Source: Hyphomicrobiales bacterium (GTDB lineage Bacteria > Pseudomonadota > Alphaproteobacteria > Rhizobiales > Rhizobiaceae). From it: a stretch of 37,173 bases of DNA. The notes under the pieces were generated by a model that was not told where the DNA came from, ran no database searches, and saw only the letters and a list, made by a program, of their open reading frames with translations. The stretch's first letter is position 1. Each line of letters starts with the position of its first letter. The position numbers and the translations under genes are program-made. Location: NCBI GenBank assembly GCA_021775495.1, contig JAJFHT010000313.1, forward strand, positions 1 through 37,173, written 5' to 3'. Positions 15,967-23,569 of the stretch are shown piece after piece.

Positions 15967-16662
15967 ATGAACGAATCAAACGCTGATCCGATTGCCGATG
16001 GGCGCGCCGTTTTTGATGCTGCCATTGGCGGCGGTGTGTCGATATTCAAAACCGATGTCGGTTACGCCATCGTCGGTCATACGGAACCGGCGATTTCTCG
16101 CATCTATGAAGCCAAAGCGCGCAGTTTCTCAAAACCCTGCGGATGTTTCGGCAGTTGGGAGATGTTCAACGAAGTCATCGACATCGATAACAGGGCGCGT
16201 GATTTCGTTCGCGCGGTGATTCTCGATCATGATCTGCCGCTGTCGATTGTCGCGCCGTTTCATGCCGGCCATCCGGTGTTCGCCGGGGCTGCCGAGTTCG
16301 TGCTTCGCAACGCCACAAAGGCCGGCACCGTCGATCTGCTGATGAATGCCGGCGACACACACAGGGAAATTGCCCGCCTGGCCCTTGAGCATGGGAAAGG
16401 AATATTCGGTTCCTCGGCCAATCGGTCGCTTGGTGGCAGCAAGTACAGGTTCACGGATATCGAGCCGGAAGTAGCAAACTCTGTTGACCTTGCACTTGAC
16501 CGCGGAGATACGAAATACTCAAATCCAAAGGGATTCGGATCGAGTATCATCGATCTTGCGACGTTTCGTCCGTTTCGAATTGGGATTTGTTTTGAGCAAA
16601 TTCAGGATATTGCGAGAAATGAATTCAATATAGAGATTCCTCCTGATGTTATCGTCAGCTAG
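15967..16662 (+). CDS. YrdC/Sua5-like domain protein in a catabolic operon
   Basis: A 231-aa stand-alone YrdC-fold protein. Recognisable parts are FKTDVGYAIVGHT (family PTDTvYGL region), ISRIYEAKARSFSKPCG (family IyeiKgRp..KPl) and FGSSANRSLGGSKYRF (family PSAN.SG). Known relatives make carbamoyl- or threonylcarbamoyl-adenylate for tRNA modification, hydrogenase maturation or antibiotic carbamoylation. The Sua5 C-terminal domain is absent. I chose the ATG at 15967 because GAGAAGG lies 7 bp before it; the ATG at 15961 is too close. It lies 15 bp before gntR. A housekeeping tRNA role is unlikely here. A part in carbamoyl/ureido chemistry linked to HyuAB and the amidase is a hypothesis. Confidence 0.82.
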   Translation: MNESNADPIADGRAVFDAAIGGGVSIFKTDVGYAIVGHTEPAISRIYEAKARSFSKPCGCFGSWEMFNEVIDIDNRARDFVRAVILDHDLPLSIVAPFHAGHPVFAGAAEFVLRNATKAGTVDLLMNAGDTHREIARLALEHGKGIFGSSANRSLGGSKYRFTDIEPEVANSVDLALDRGDTKYSNPKGFGSSIIDLATFRPFRIGICFEQIQDIARNEFNIEIPPDVIVS

Positions 16663-16677
16663 CAGAGCCATGGAATT

Positions 16678-17358
16678 ATGAAGACGTCGGCAGAACAGGC
16701 ATATGAGTTTATACGGACCGAGATTCTGGCTTCGCGTTTTCCCAGCGGCTCGCGGCTTCCCGAAGAGAAGATTGCCGCTCAGCTCGATATCTCCCGTACT
16801 CCCGTTCGAGACGCCCTTCGCCGGTTGCATTCGGATGGGCTGATCGACCTGACTGCCAATTCCGGTGCGCGGGTTGCCAGTTGGTCCGCTGTCGAACTGA
16901 TGGAGATGTCGGAGTTGAGGGCTCTGCTGGAATCCTTTGCCGTCGGGCTGGCCGCGCGAAAGATCAATGCTGGAGAGCTTGCTAACCTGGTGCAGCTCTG
17001 CGATGAAATGGAAGCCGCTCTGAGTGTCGACAAAGTCGATCTGGACGTCATCAGCGCCAATAATGTGACGTTTCATCGTTCCGTCGCGAATGCGGCCGGC
17101 AACAGCCGTTTGACCGCCAATCTGGAATCGCTTTGGACCTTTCCGCTGATGGTACGCAAATTCGCATTGTTCGGAGATGACCGGCTGAAGCGTAGCCTCG
17201 ATCATCATCGCGAAATCACCACCGCACTGCATGCGGGCGATCCGCAATGGGCCGAGGCGATCATGCGAACCCACATATTGGCGGCCCGGGCCTATGACGC
17301 GGCACTGGTGTCAGACCCGCAATTGTCGGAAAATGGCCAGTCGCAGATCGCCTCGTGA
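16678..17358 (+). CDS. GntR-family transcriptional regulator, FCD (FadR-type) subfamily
   Basis: A 226-aa regulator. Residues 1 to about 70 form the GntR winged helix, with PSGSRLPEEKIAAQLDIS and RTPVRDALRRLHSDGLI. Residues about 78-215 form an all-helical FCD ligand domain containing NNVTFHRSVANAAGNSRL and DHHREITTALHAGDP followed by a histidine in RTHIL. Those histidines are the usual metal or ligand-binding positions. It lies 15 bp after yrdC and is the only regulator between the two catabolic operons. Three sites of the FadR-type pattern lie at 15652, 15879 and 18990, so it probably controls the SDR operon, its own operon and the TRAP genes, with a pathway carboxylate as inducer (inference). 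Confidence 0.94.
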   Translation: MKTSAEQAYEFIRTEILASRFPSGSRLPEEKIAAQLDISRTPVRDALRRLHSDGLIDLTANSGARVASWSAVELMEMSELRALLESFAVGLAARKINAGELANLVQLCDEMEAALSVDKVDLDVISANNVTFHRSVANAAGNSRLTANLESLWTFPLMVRKFALFGDDRLKRSLDHHREITTALHAGDPQWAEAIMRTHILAARAYDAALVSDPQLSENGQSQIAS

Positions 17359-17454
17359 TCACACGGGCTTTCTACCGATCGGTTTGCGTGCTGTAATCCC
17401 TTCATGCGCCAGCCGGTCTTTTGCGGACCGGCGCCGGGACTGGGGATTGTGCGA

Positions 17455-18897
17455 ATGGTGTCCGAGGATCTTGCGAAAAGCGGCAGGGACGCCGTGCTGG
17501 ATGCGACCGGGAAGAGTTTCGAATACTCGATTCCGGTTGTCATCATCGGCGCCGGTGCGTGTGGCTGCACTGCGGCGCTTGCGGCACACAATGAAGGCGC
17601 GGGGGTTCTGGTCATTGAGCGCGATGCGATGCCGCGGGGCAACACCGCACTTTCGGGCGGCCAGATTCCTGCCGGCGGGACGCAACTGCAGAGCGCGGCC
17701 GGAATCGACGATGCACCTGAGATCCTGGCAGCGGATCTGATTGCCAAAGCCAAATCGCAATGTGATGTGGAACAGGCGCGCCAAATCGCGAAAGAGGCGG
17801 CCCGGACGGTCGACTGGCTGGTAAGCCATCATGGCTTGCCGCTCTCCTGCATCTCGAACTTTGTTTATCCCGGTCATTCGCGGCCGCACATGCATGCAAC
17901 GCCTGGCCGTTTTGGTGCGGAATTGCTGGATGGTCTGCTGGCCGCCGTTCAGGCGGCCGGGATCGATTTGCTCTGTTCGGCACAGGCGACGCATCTTTTT
18001 GCGCAATCGGATGGCCGGATCGCCGGCGTGCGGGTTTGCAGACCCGACGGAAGCATCGAGGATATTGGTTGCGAGGCGTTGATTCTTGCCTGCAACGGCT
18101 ACGGCGCGAACACTGGTCTGCTGCGCGAATTCATTCCAGACATGGCCGATGCCGCCTATCTCGGCCACGCAGGCAACCAGGGCGATGCGCTGCTCTGGGG
18201 AGCCGGACTGGGTGCGTCGGTCATGGACCTCGGCGCCTTTCAGGGGCACGGCGCAGTGTGCACGCCGCACATGGTGCAGATCGGCTGGCCGGTTTTCACC
18301 GAGGGCGGGTTCCAGGTGAACGCCTCAGGTCAACGGTTCTCCAACGAAAATGCAGGCTATTCGGAACAGGCGCGCAAGGTGCTGGCGCAACCGGACGGCA
18401 TTGCCTTTGCGATCTGGGATGAAAGATGTGATGCCGTGGCACGGCAGATGCATTCTCATGGTGTTGCCGCCGAACTCGGAGCCATCAGAACATGCGCAAC
18501 GGCTGCAGAGCTTGCCGGTTTTGTCGGTTGCCAGGATCGTGTGCTGAACAAGACGCTGCTGGATGTGGAAGCAATGAGCCGGGGCGAGGCAAACTGTCCC
18601 TGGGGCCGGGATTTCGCCGCAAAGGCGGCACTTGCACCGCCGTATTACTGCGCCAAAATTACCGGTGCGCTGTTTCATACCCAGGGCGGCCTTGAGGTCG
18701 ACGCAAACGGGCGCGTGCTGGGAGAAAGCGGACAGCCATTGCCCAACCTGTTCGCCGGTGGTGGTGCCGCCCGCGGTCTTTCCGGTCCGGCTGACTGGGG
18801 CTATCTTTCCGGGTCAGGTCTCATGATGGCAGTGAATCTTGGGCGCTTGTCAGGCCGGACCGCGGCCGGACTGGTAGCGGGATCATCAGACAAATAG
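17455..18897 (+). CDS. FAD-dependent dehydrogenase (fumarate reductase/KstD flavoprotein family)
   Basis: A 480-aa FAD_binding_2 family protein. The dinucleotide-binding motif IIGAGACGCTAALAA begins near residue 30, and GNTALSGGQIPAGGT follows at the usual FAD-contact position. NASGQRFSNE is the family segment around the substrate pocket. The C-terminal GGLEVDANGRVL and LFAGGGAARGLSG close the FAD site. Relatives reduce fumarate or oxidise steroids and tricarballylate, that is, they add or remove hydrogens next to a carboxyl or keto group. The ATG at 17455 has TGGGG about 8 bp upstream; an ATG at 17404 has no ribosome site. No covalent-heme or TRAP fusion is present. Confidence 0.88.
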   Translation: MVSEDLAKSGRDAVLDATGKSFEYSIPVVIIGAGACGCTAALAAHNEGAGVLVIERDAMPRGNTALSGGQIPAGGTQLQSAAGIDDAPEILAADLIAKAKSQCDVEQARQIAKEAARTVDWLVSHHGLPLSCISNFVYPGHSRPHMHATPGRFGAELLDGLLAAVQAAGIDLLCSAQATHLFAQSDGRIAGVRVCRPDGSIEDIGCEALILACNGYGANTGLLREFIPDMADAAYLGHAGNQGDALLWGAGLGASVMDLGAFQGHGAVCTPHMVQIGWPVFTEGGFQVNASGQRFSNENAGYSEQARKVLAQPDGIAFAIWDERCDAVARQMHSHGVAAELGAIRTCATAAELAGFVGCQDRVLNKTLLDVEAMSRGEANCPWGRDFAAKAALAPPYYCAKITGALFHTQGGLEVDANGRVLGESGQPLPNLFAGGGAARGLSGPADWGYLSGSGLMMAVNLGRLSGRTAAGLVAGSSDK

Positions 18898-18989
18898 TAT
18901 CCAAAAGCTGGTCTACATCTATTCCATTTGACGTGCTGAAACACAGATTGTCGGGAATTTTATGACGGCAGAATGCCAAAACGCGTTCG

Positions 18990-19001
18990 ATTGTATACAA
19001 T
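18990..19001. promoter_or_regulatory. Candidate GntR (FadR-type) operator, site 3 (perfect palindrome)
   Basis: ATTGTATACAAT is a perfect 12-bp palindrome matching t.GTa.tAC.a exactly. It lies 121 bp upstream of the dctP start in the 225-bp gap after the FAD dehydrogenase. That gap therefore probably holds a separate promoter for the transporter genes. Confidence 0.65.
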
Positions 19002-19122
19002 TTCGAATGCATGGTCTGCAAATTGACGCGTTTTCTATTGTGCAATTGGTCCGTGCTTGTTAGCCTCGCAAAGGCGGCAGGAACAGACAAAGGCAACAGC
19101 CGGTCAAATGGGAGAATGCGCA

Positions 19123-20148
19123 ATGAACACCAAAATCAAACGACGTGATCTGCTCAAAACATCAGCAGCGGCAGCGGCGGTAGTGAGCTTTCCGTCCGTG
19201 CTGCGCGCACAGGACGTGGTTTTCAAGAAGCCCATCGTAGCGGCACTGAATGCGCCGGATGGCAATCCGACAAATTTGTCCGTTGCCCGCATTCCGGAGA
19301 TCATGAAGGAAAAATTCAAGCTTGATCTCAACCTTCAGATCTTTCCGCCGAATTCACTCGGCAACGACATCAATGTTCTGGAATCGGTTCAGAACGGGTT
19401 TGTTGACATTTCGAGCAACGCGACGGCTCAGTTTGCCTCCTTCAACGACAGTTTCAGTTTTGCCGACCTGCCTTATGCAATTCCCGATTGGGACACCGGC
19501 CTGAAACTGTTCAAATCGGATCTGTGGAAAGAGCAGACGGCCAAATTCGAGGCTGCCGTTCCGTCCCTCAAGGTTCTGCCGCCAGTTGGCGCCGGTGGCT
19601 TCCGCATGCTGTGGAACAATGATCGGGTGCTGAAGACTCCGGATGACGTCGAAGGCCTCAAGTTCCGTTCGACACGCTCGCCTATCGGCCAGGCGCTGTT
19701 CAAGGCGTGGAACGGCAATCCGACACCAGTGCCGTTTTTCGAAACCCAGGAGGCGATCAAGAACGGCGTTGTTGACGGCTTCCACGTTCAGCCGATCTGG
19801 ACCTATGTGTTCAAGTTTCAGGAAGTGCTGAAGCATGCGACCAAGGTTGATGCCGTGTTCGCCATCCAGTTCCAGGTGATGAACGCCAATACCTGGAAAG
19901 CGATGCCGAAGGAATTCCAGGATGCGTTCTGGGCTTCCGCGGAACAGGCCGCAGATGAGGCCAATGCGCTTGACCGCAAGCTGGAGGCCGACTTTACTCA
20001 GAAGCTGATCGAGGCCGGCATGGAAATCTACACGCCGAACGCGGATGAGAAAGCCAAGTGGCAGGCTGCCGGCGAGGGGCTCTGGGACGAACTCGGCGCC
20101 AATATAGACAAGTCCGTCATCGACAAATTGCTGGCCCTGCGAAGCTAG
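19123..20148 (+). CDS. dctP: TRAP transporter substrate-binding protein DctP, Tat-exported
   Basis: A 341-aa periplasmic binding protein of the DctP family. The N-terminus has a twin-arginine signal: KRRDLLK at residues 6-12, an Ala/Val-rich hydrophobic stretch and a likely cleavage after LRA (residue 29). The mature part has family segments LQIFPPNSLGND, GLKFRSTRSPIG (with the conserved arginine expected to bind a substrate carboxylate) and NGVVDGFHVQPIW. I chose the ATG at 19123 because GGGAG lies upstream and the Tat motif then sits at the N-terminus. It feeds substrate to DctQM encoded next. A carboxylate ligand is likely; its identity is unknown. Confidence 0.93.
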   Translation: MNTKIKRRDLLKTSAAAAAVVSFPSVLRAQDVVFKKPIVAALNAPDGNPTNLSVARIPEIMKEKFKLDLNLQIFPPNSLGNDINVLESVQNGFVDISSNATAQFASFNDSFSFADLPYAIPDWDTGLKLFKSDLWKEQTAKFEAAVPSLKVLPPVGAGGFRMLWNNDRVLKTPDDVEGLKFRSTRSPIGQALFKAWNGNPTPVPFFETQEAIKNGVVDGFHVQPIWTYVFKFQEVLKHATKVDAVFAIQFQVMNANTWKAMPKEFQDAFWASAEQAADEANALDRKLEADFTQKLIEAGMEIYTPNADEKAKWQAAGEGLWDELGANIDKSVIDKLLALRS

Positions 20149-20167
20149 GGCTTGAAATGACTTCTGC

Positions 20168-20195
20168 GGCCCGATCTGATTCATTGGATCGGGCC
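20168..20195 (+). other. RNA hairpin between dctP and dctQ
   Basis: GGCCCGATC and GATCGGGCC form a perfect 9-bp stem around a 10-nt loop. It starts 19 bp after the dctP stop. No U-run follows, so it is unlikely to be a full terminator. A similar hairpin after other binding-protein genes protects the upstream mRNA and gives more binding protein than membrane subunits. Confidence 0.65.
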
Positions 20196-20226
20196 CAGAA
20201 TTGCCGATGATACGGAACGTCAAGTC

Positions 20227-20748
20227 ATGCAATATTTTACCCGTTTCGTAGACCTGATCGACAGACTGGCAAAAATTGCGTCCATCGCTGCTGTCCTGAT
20301 CGTGCTGTCGGTGATGACCGCTCAGGTGTTTTTCCGCTACGTCTTGAACAGTTCCCTGCACTGGTCCGAAGAATTGTCGATCTGGACGATGATCTGGATG
20401 GTTTTCATCGGCTCGGTCGTGGTCATGCGGAACTGGGAGCATGTTTTCATTCCGACGGTGATCCTGATGCTGCCGCAACGACTGCAGCCGCTGGTGATAA
20501 TCGTATCCAAGATTGCCGTTTTGGTGTTCCTGACGGTGCTTCTGGTCTACGGGATCGGTGTATTCAACGGCACAGCCAATGCGTTCTCCTTCAATGTCGG
20601 TGTTTCGACCAAATGGGCAAAACTGTCGATTCCGGTCGGCGCCGCATTGATGATGCTGGTGGTGATTGCGCAAATTCTTGAGGATGTTCGCCATTATCTG
20701 GCGGGTGATCGGGCCTTTTTCGCGAACTATGGCAAGCATGATCTGTAA
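20227..20748 (+). CDS. dctQ: TRAP transporter small membrane subunit DctQ
   Basis: A 173-aa membrane protein with four hydrophobic helices (about 17-37, 50-68, 88-112 and 132-152), as in the DctQ family. The segment VFFRYVLNSSLHWSEELSIW (family F.RY.f...l.W.eEl) is diagnostic. DctQ works with the large subunit DctM to form the sodium-driven TRAP permease. It lies between dctP and dctM, with a 78-bp gap on the dctP side that contains a stable hairpin. Confidence 0.94.
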   Translation: MQYFTRFVDLIDRLAKIASIAAVLIVLSVMTAQVFFRYVLNSSLHWSEELSIWTMIWMVFIGSVVVMRNWEHVFIPTVILMLPQRLQPLVIIVSKIAVLVFLTVLLVYGIGVFNGTANAFSFNVGVSTKWAKLSIPVGAALMMLVVIAQILEDVRHYLAGDRAFFANYGKHDL

Positions 20749-20803
20749 CATGATCATAGCGCTTCGCGTCATCTCCTCTGCAACCAGACCGGCATAGCTG
20801 ACA

Positions 20804-22114
20804 ATGGATCTGGTCATTCCATACCTGTTCGGGCCGTTTCTTGTCTTTCTGGTGATGGGCGTGCCCATTGCGTTCAGTCTTGGCCTGGCCTCAACATTTT
20901 TCCTGTTCTTTTCCGGTACCCGGATTCCGCCGCTGATCCTCGTCACGCAAATGTATGGCGGTATCGATTCCTTCGCGCTGCTGGCATTGCCGATGTTTGT
21001 TCTGACCGGCGAACTGCTGAACCGGCTGGACCTGACGGAACGGTTGATCGAAGTGGCGCGGCTGCTGGTCGGCTGGATCAAGGGCGGATTGGCCCATGTC
21101 AATGTGGTGACCAGCATGTTCTTTGCCGGCATCTCCGGATCGGTGCTTGCCGATGCCGCGTCGATCGGCCCCATACTCATCCCGGCAATGGTGCGTGAGC
21201 GCTATCCTGCCGCATTTTCAGCGGCGGTGACGGCTTCCAGCGCTGTGATCGGTGCAATCATTCCACCCAGTATCCCGCTGATCATCGTCGGCGGATCATT
21301 GCAAATTTCCATCGGCGGCCTGTTTGCCGCCGGCCTGATCCCCGGCCTGCTGGTCGGGCTGATGCTGATGATCACGTCGTTCCTGTTCGCAATGTTCCGC
21401 GGCTACGGCGAGGTGCATCGGTTCGAAGGCGTGGTGCCGATCGCGCGCGGAACCATCAAAGCGCTGCCGGTGCTGATGATCCCGGCGCTGATCCTTTATG
21501 GCATCCTCGGTGGCATCATGACGCCGACCGAAGCCGGTGCGATTGCGGCGCTTTACTCCATCATACTCGGCGCCATTTACGGGGTGCTCGAAAAGTCCTT
21601 TGACATCGTGAAATTCAGGGACGCGCTGATCTCAACGGCGCGGGTGACCGGCTCATCGCTGATCATCGTCGGAGCGGCCATCGTGTTTGGTCAAATCCTC
21701 ATATTTCATCAATTTCCGCAAGAGCTGCTGTCGGTGCTTCTGGCGATCACCGATAACAAGGTCATATTGTTTCTGATCATTGTCGCGTTTTTCCTGTTTG
21801 TCGGCACATTCATGGATGCCATTGCCAACATGATCATTCTCGGACCGCTGTTGATGCCGATAGCGCTCGAGGGGCTGGGAATGCATCCGATCCAGTACGG
21901 CATGTTCCTGATGGTCGGACTGCTTCTCGGTGTCATAACGCCGCCTCTCGGCATCGTTCTCTTCATCGTCGCCCCGATCGCAAAAGTTTCGCTTGAAAGC
22001 GTGTCTCTGGCGGTGATTCCATTCCTGCTGGCCGAACTGGTGGTGCTCGCGCTGATCGCCTTCGTTCCCGATGTCACGCTGGCCATTCCGCGCTTGTCCG
22101 GCCTGGTACCCTGA
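20804..22114 (+). CDS. dctM: TRAP transporter large permease subunit DctM
   Basis: A 436-aa polytopic membrane protein of the DctM family with about 11-12 transmembrane segments. Family motifs include GVPIAFSLGLAS, FALLALPMFVLTGELLNR, the FFAGISGSVLADAASIGPILIPAM segment (seen as GISGSVLADAASIG), IIPPSIPLIIVG and GVITPPLGIVLF. It is the transport channel of the TRAP system, moving the DctP-bound substrate with sodium. It follows dctQ after 55 bp. The flavoprotein gene starts 6 bp after its stop, which suggests co-transcription of transport and first oxidation. Confidence 0.95.
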   Translation: MDLVIPYLFGPFLVFLVMGVPIAFSLGLASTFFLFFSGTRIPPLILVTQMYGGIDSFALLALPMFVLTGELLNRLDLTERLIEVARLLVGWIKGGLAHVNVVTSMFFAGISGSVLADAASIGPILIPAMVRERYPAAFSAAVTASSAVIGAIIPPSIPLIIVGGSLQISIGGLFAAGLIPGLLVGLMLMITSFLFAMFRGYGEVHRFEGVVPIARGTIKALPVLMIPALILYGILGGIMTPTEAGAIAALYSIILGAIYGVLEKSFDIVKFRDALISTARVTGSSLIIVGAAIVFGQILIFHQFPQELLSVLLAITDNKVILFLIIVAFFLFVGTFMDAIANMIILGPLLMPIALEGLGMHPIQYGMFLMVGLLLGVITPPLGIVLFIVAPIAKVSLESVSLAVIPFLLAELVVLALIAFVPDVTLAIPRLSGLVP

Positions 22115-22120
22115 GCGGAA

Positions 22121-23563
22121 ATGGCAAACCCAGGAGCAATGTTTGAAAACCAGCTTTCCGGATTCCGAATTCGGGAAGACGCCGATCAGCGTCTCGAGGC
22201 ATTGTTGCAAAAGGTGCGATATGATCTGGATTGCCTGGACTATCCCAATCTGGACTGGCTGCCGCAGCAGCAGCATGAATCGGGGGCGCATGTGCATGAC
22301 GTGGTCATCGTTGGCGCCGGTCAGGGCGGATTGTCCGCCGGACTGGCATTGTGGCGTGAACGGGTTCGCAATGTCGTCATCATCGACAAGGCTCCGGCCG
22401 AACGGGAAGGGCCGTGGATCAATTTCGCCCGGATGCGCACCCTTCGCACACCGAAATATCTGACCGGCCCGGATCTCGGCATTCCCGACCTGACTTTTCG
22501 TTCCTGGTATAATGCGCGGTTTGATGATCCCGCATGGGATGCGATGCAGCGCATCCCGCGGACAATGTGGATGGACTATCTGAACTGGTTCCGACAAGCA
22601 GTCGACGTGCCGATCTGGAATGATACGGTTGTCGAGACAATCGAGGAGGTTGGTCCGGATATTCTGCGGGTTGTGTGCCGCCGGGCGAACGGCACCATCG
22701 TTCTGCTGACGCGCAAGGTTGTAATGGCCAACGGATTGGAGGGCTCCGGGCAATGGCAATTGCCGGAGAATCTGGTCGCCGATCTGCCGAAGGATCGTTA
22801 CGCTCACACCTCCGAGCCGACTGATTTTTCGAAATTCGGCGCCCGTCGGATTGCCGTACTTGGAATTGGCGCTTCGTCGGCAGACGCGGCGGCCGAGGCG
22901 TTGGAGGCGGGTGCTGAACAGGTCGAGCTGTTTTACCGCCGGACCAAACCGGCGTCCGGGGAGCGTCGTCGATGGATCGAGAACAATGGATTTCTGCGCC
23001 ATTTCGCAGAGCTTGACGATGCACGTCGCTGGCGGGCGATCCGAACTCACCTGCTCGCAGGGACACCGGCACCGGCCTGGAGCATGGACCGTATCAACCA
23101 GCACAGCAATGTTGCGTTCCACCCGGGCGAAGGCTGGACGGCGACCAAAATGTCACCGGGCGGGGTCGAGGTGACCACCGCGAAGGGCGACTATGTCTTT
23201 GACATGCTGCTTTTCGGCACCGGAATTGTCGTCGATCTCGATCTGAGGCCGGAGCTGGCTTCGTTTCACGGCAAGATTGCGACCTGGGGTGACCGCTATA
23301 CGCCTCCTGCCGGTGCGGAATGTTCGCCATTGGCCAAATATCCCTATCTCGGCCGGGGGGCGCAATTGACCGAGAAAGAGCCGGGTGCAGCGCCAGCTCT
23401 GAGGAACATCCATATTTTCAACTGGGGCGCCACCGCGAGTATGGGGATCTCATCCTCATCGATAACCGGAATGAAATTCGGCCTGAACCATCTGATTACC
23501 GGCATCACCGGTGACTTCTATCGGCAATTGGCCGACAGCCATATCGCATCTTATCCCAATTAA
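22121..23563 (+). CDS. NAD(P)/FAD-dependent oxidoreductase (flavin monooxygenase-like)
   Basis: A 480-aa flavoprotein with two nucleotide-binding Rossmann motifs: VVIVGAGQGGLSAGLAL near residue 60 for FAD, and IAVLGIGASSADAAAEALE near residue 245 for NAD(P)H. This two-site layout resembles flavin-containing and Baeyer-Villiger monooxygenases, although the full FMO fingerprint is not evident. It lies 6 bp after dctM, so it is probably the last gene of the plus-strand catabolic unit. It may hydroxylate or oxidise the imported compound (inference). An ATG at 22139 has AGGAG just upstream and is a possible alternative start. The product is convergent with the GH5 gene, 6 bp away. Confidence 0.85.
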   Translation: MANPGAMFENQLSGFRIREDADQRLEALLQKVRYDLDCLDYPNLDWLPQQQHESGAHVHDVVIVGAGQGGLSAGLALWRERVRNVVIIDKAPAEREGPWINFARMRTLRTPKYLTGPDLGIPDLTFRSWYNARFDDPAWDAMQRIPRTMWMDYLNWFRQAVDVPIWNDTVVETIEEVGPDILRVVCRRANGTIVLLTRKVVMANGLEGSGQWQLPENLVADLPKDRYAHTSEPTDFSKFGARRIAVLGIGASSADAAAEALEAGAEQVELFYRRTKPASGERRRWIENNGFLRHFAELDDARRWRAIRTHLLAGTPAPAWSMDRINQHSNVAFHPGEGWTATKMSPGGVEVTTAKGDYVFDMLLFGTGIVVDLDLRPELASFHGKIATWGDRYTPPAGAECSPLAKYPYLGRGAQLTEKEPGAAPALRNIHIFNWGATASMGISSSSITGMKFGLNHLITGITGDFYRQLADSHIASYPN

Positions 23564-23569
23564 CCGGTT

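Noticed and set aside
19354-21180. 608-codon open frame on the minus strand across dctP, dctQ and dctM
   Set aside because: It is antisense to three well-recognised TRAP genes, and its translation is rich in His, Gln and Arg with no recognisable domain.
21653-23122. 489-codon minus-strand frame opposite dctM and the flavoprotein gene
   Set aside because: Shadow frame: low-complexity His/Gln/Arg-rich translation opposite genes with clear motifs.
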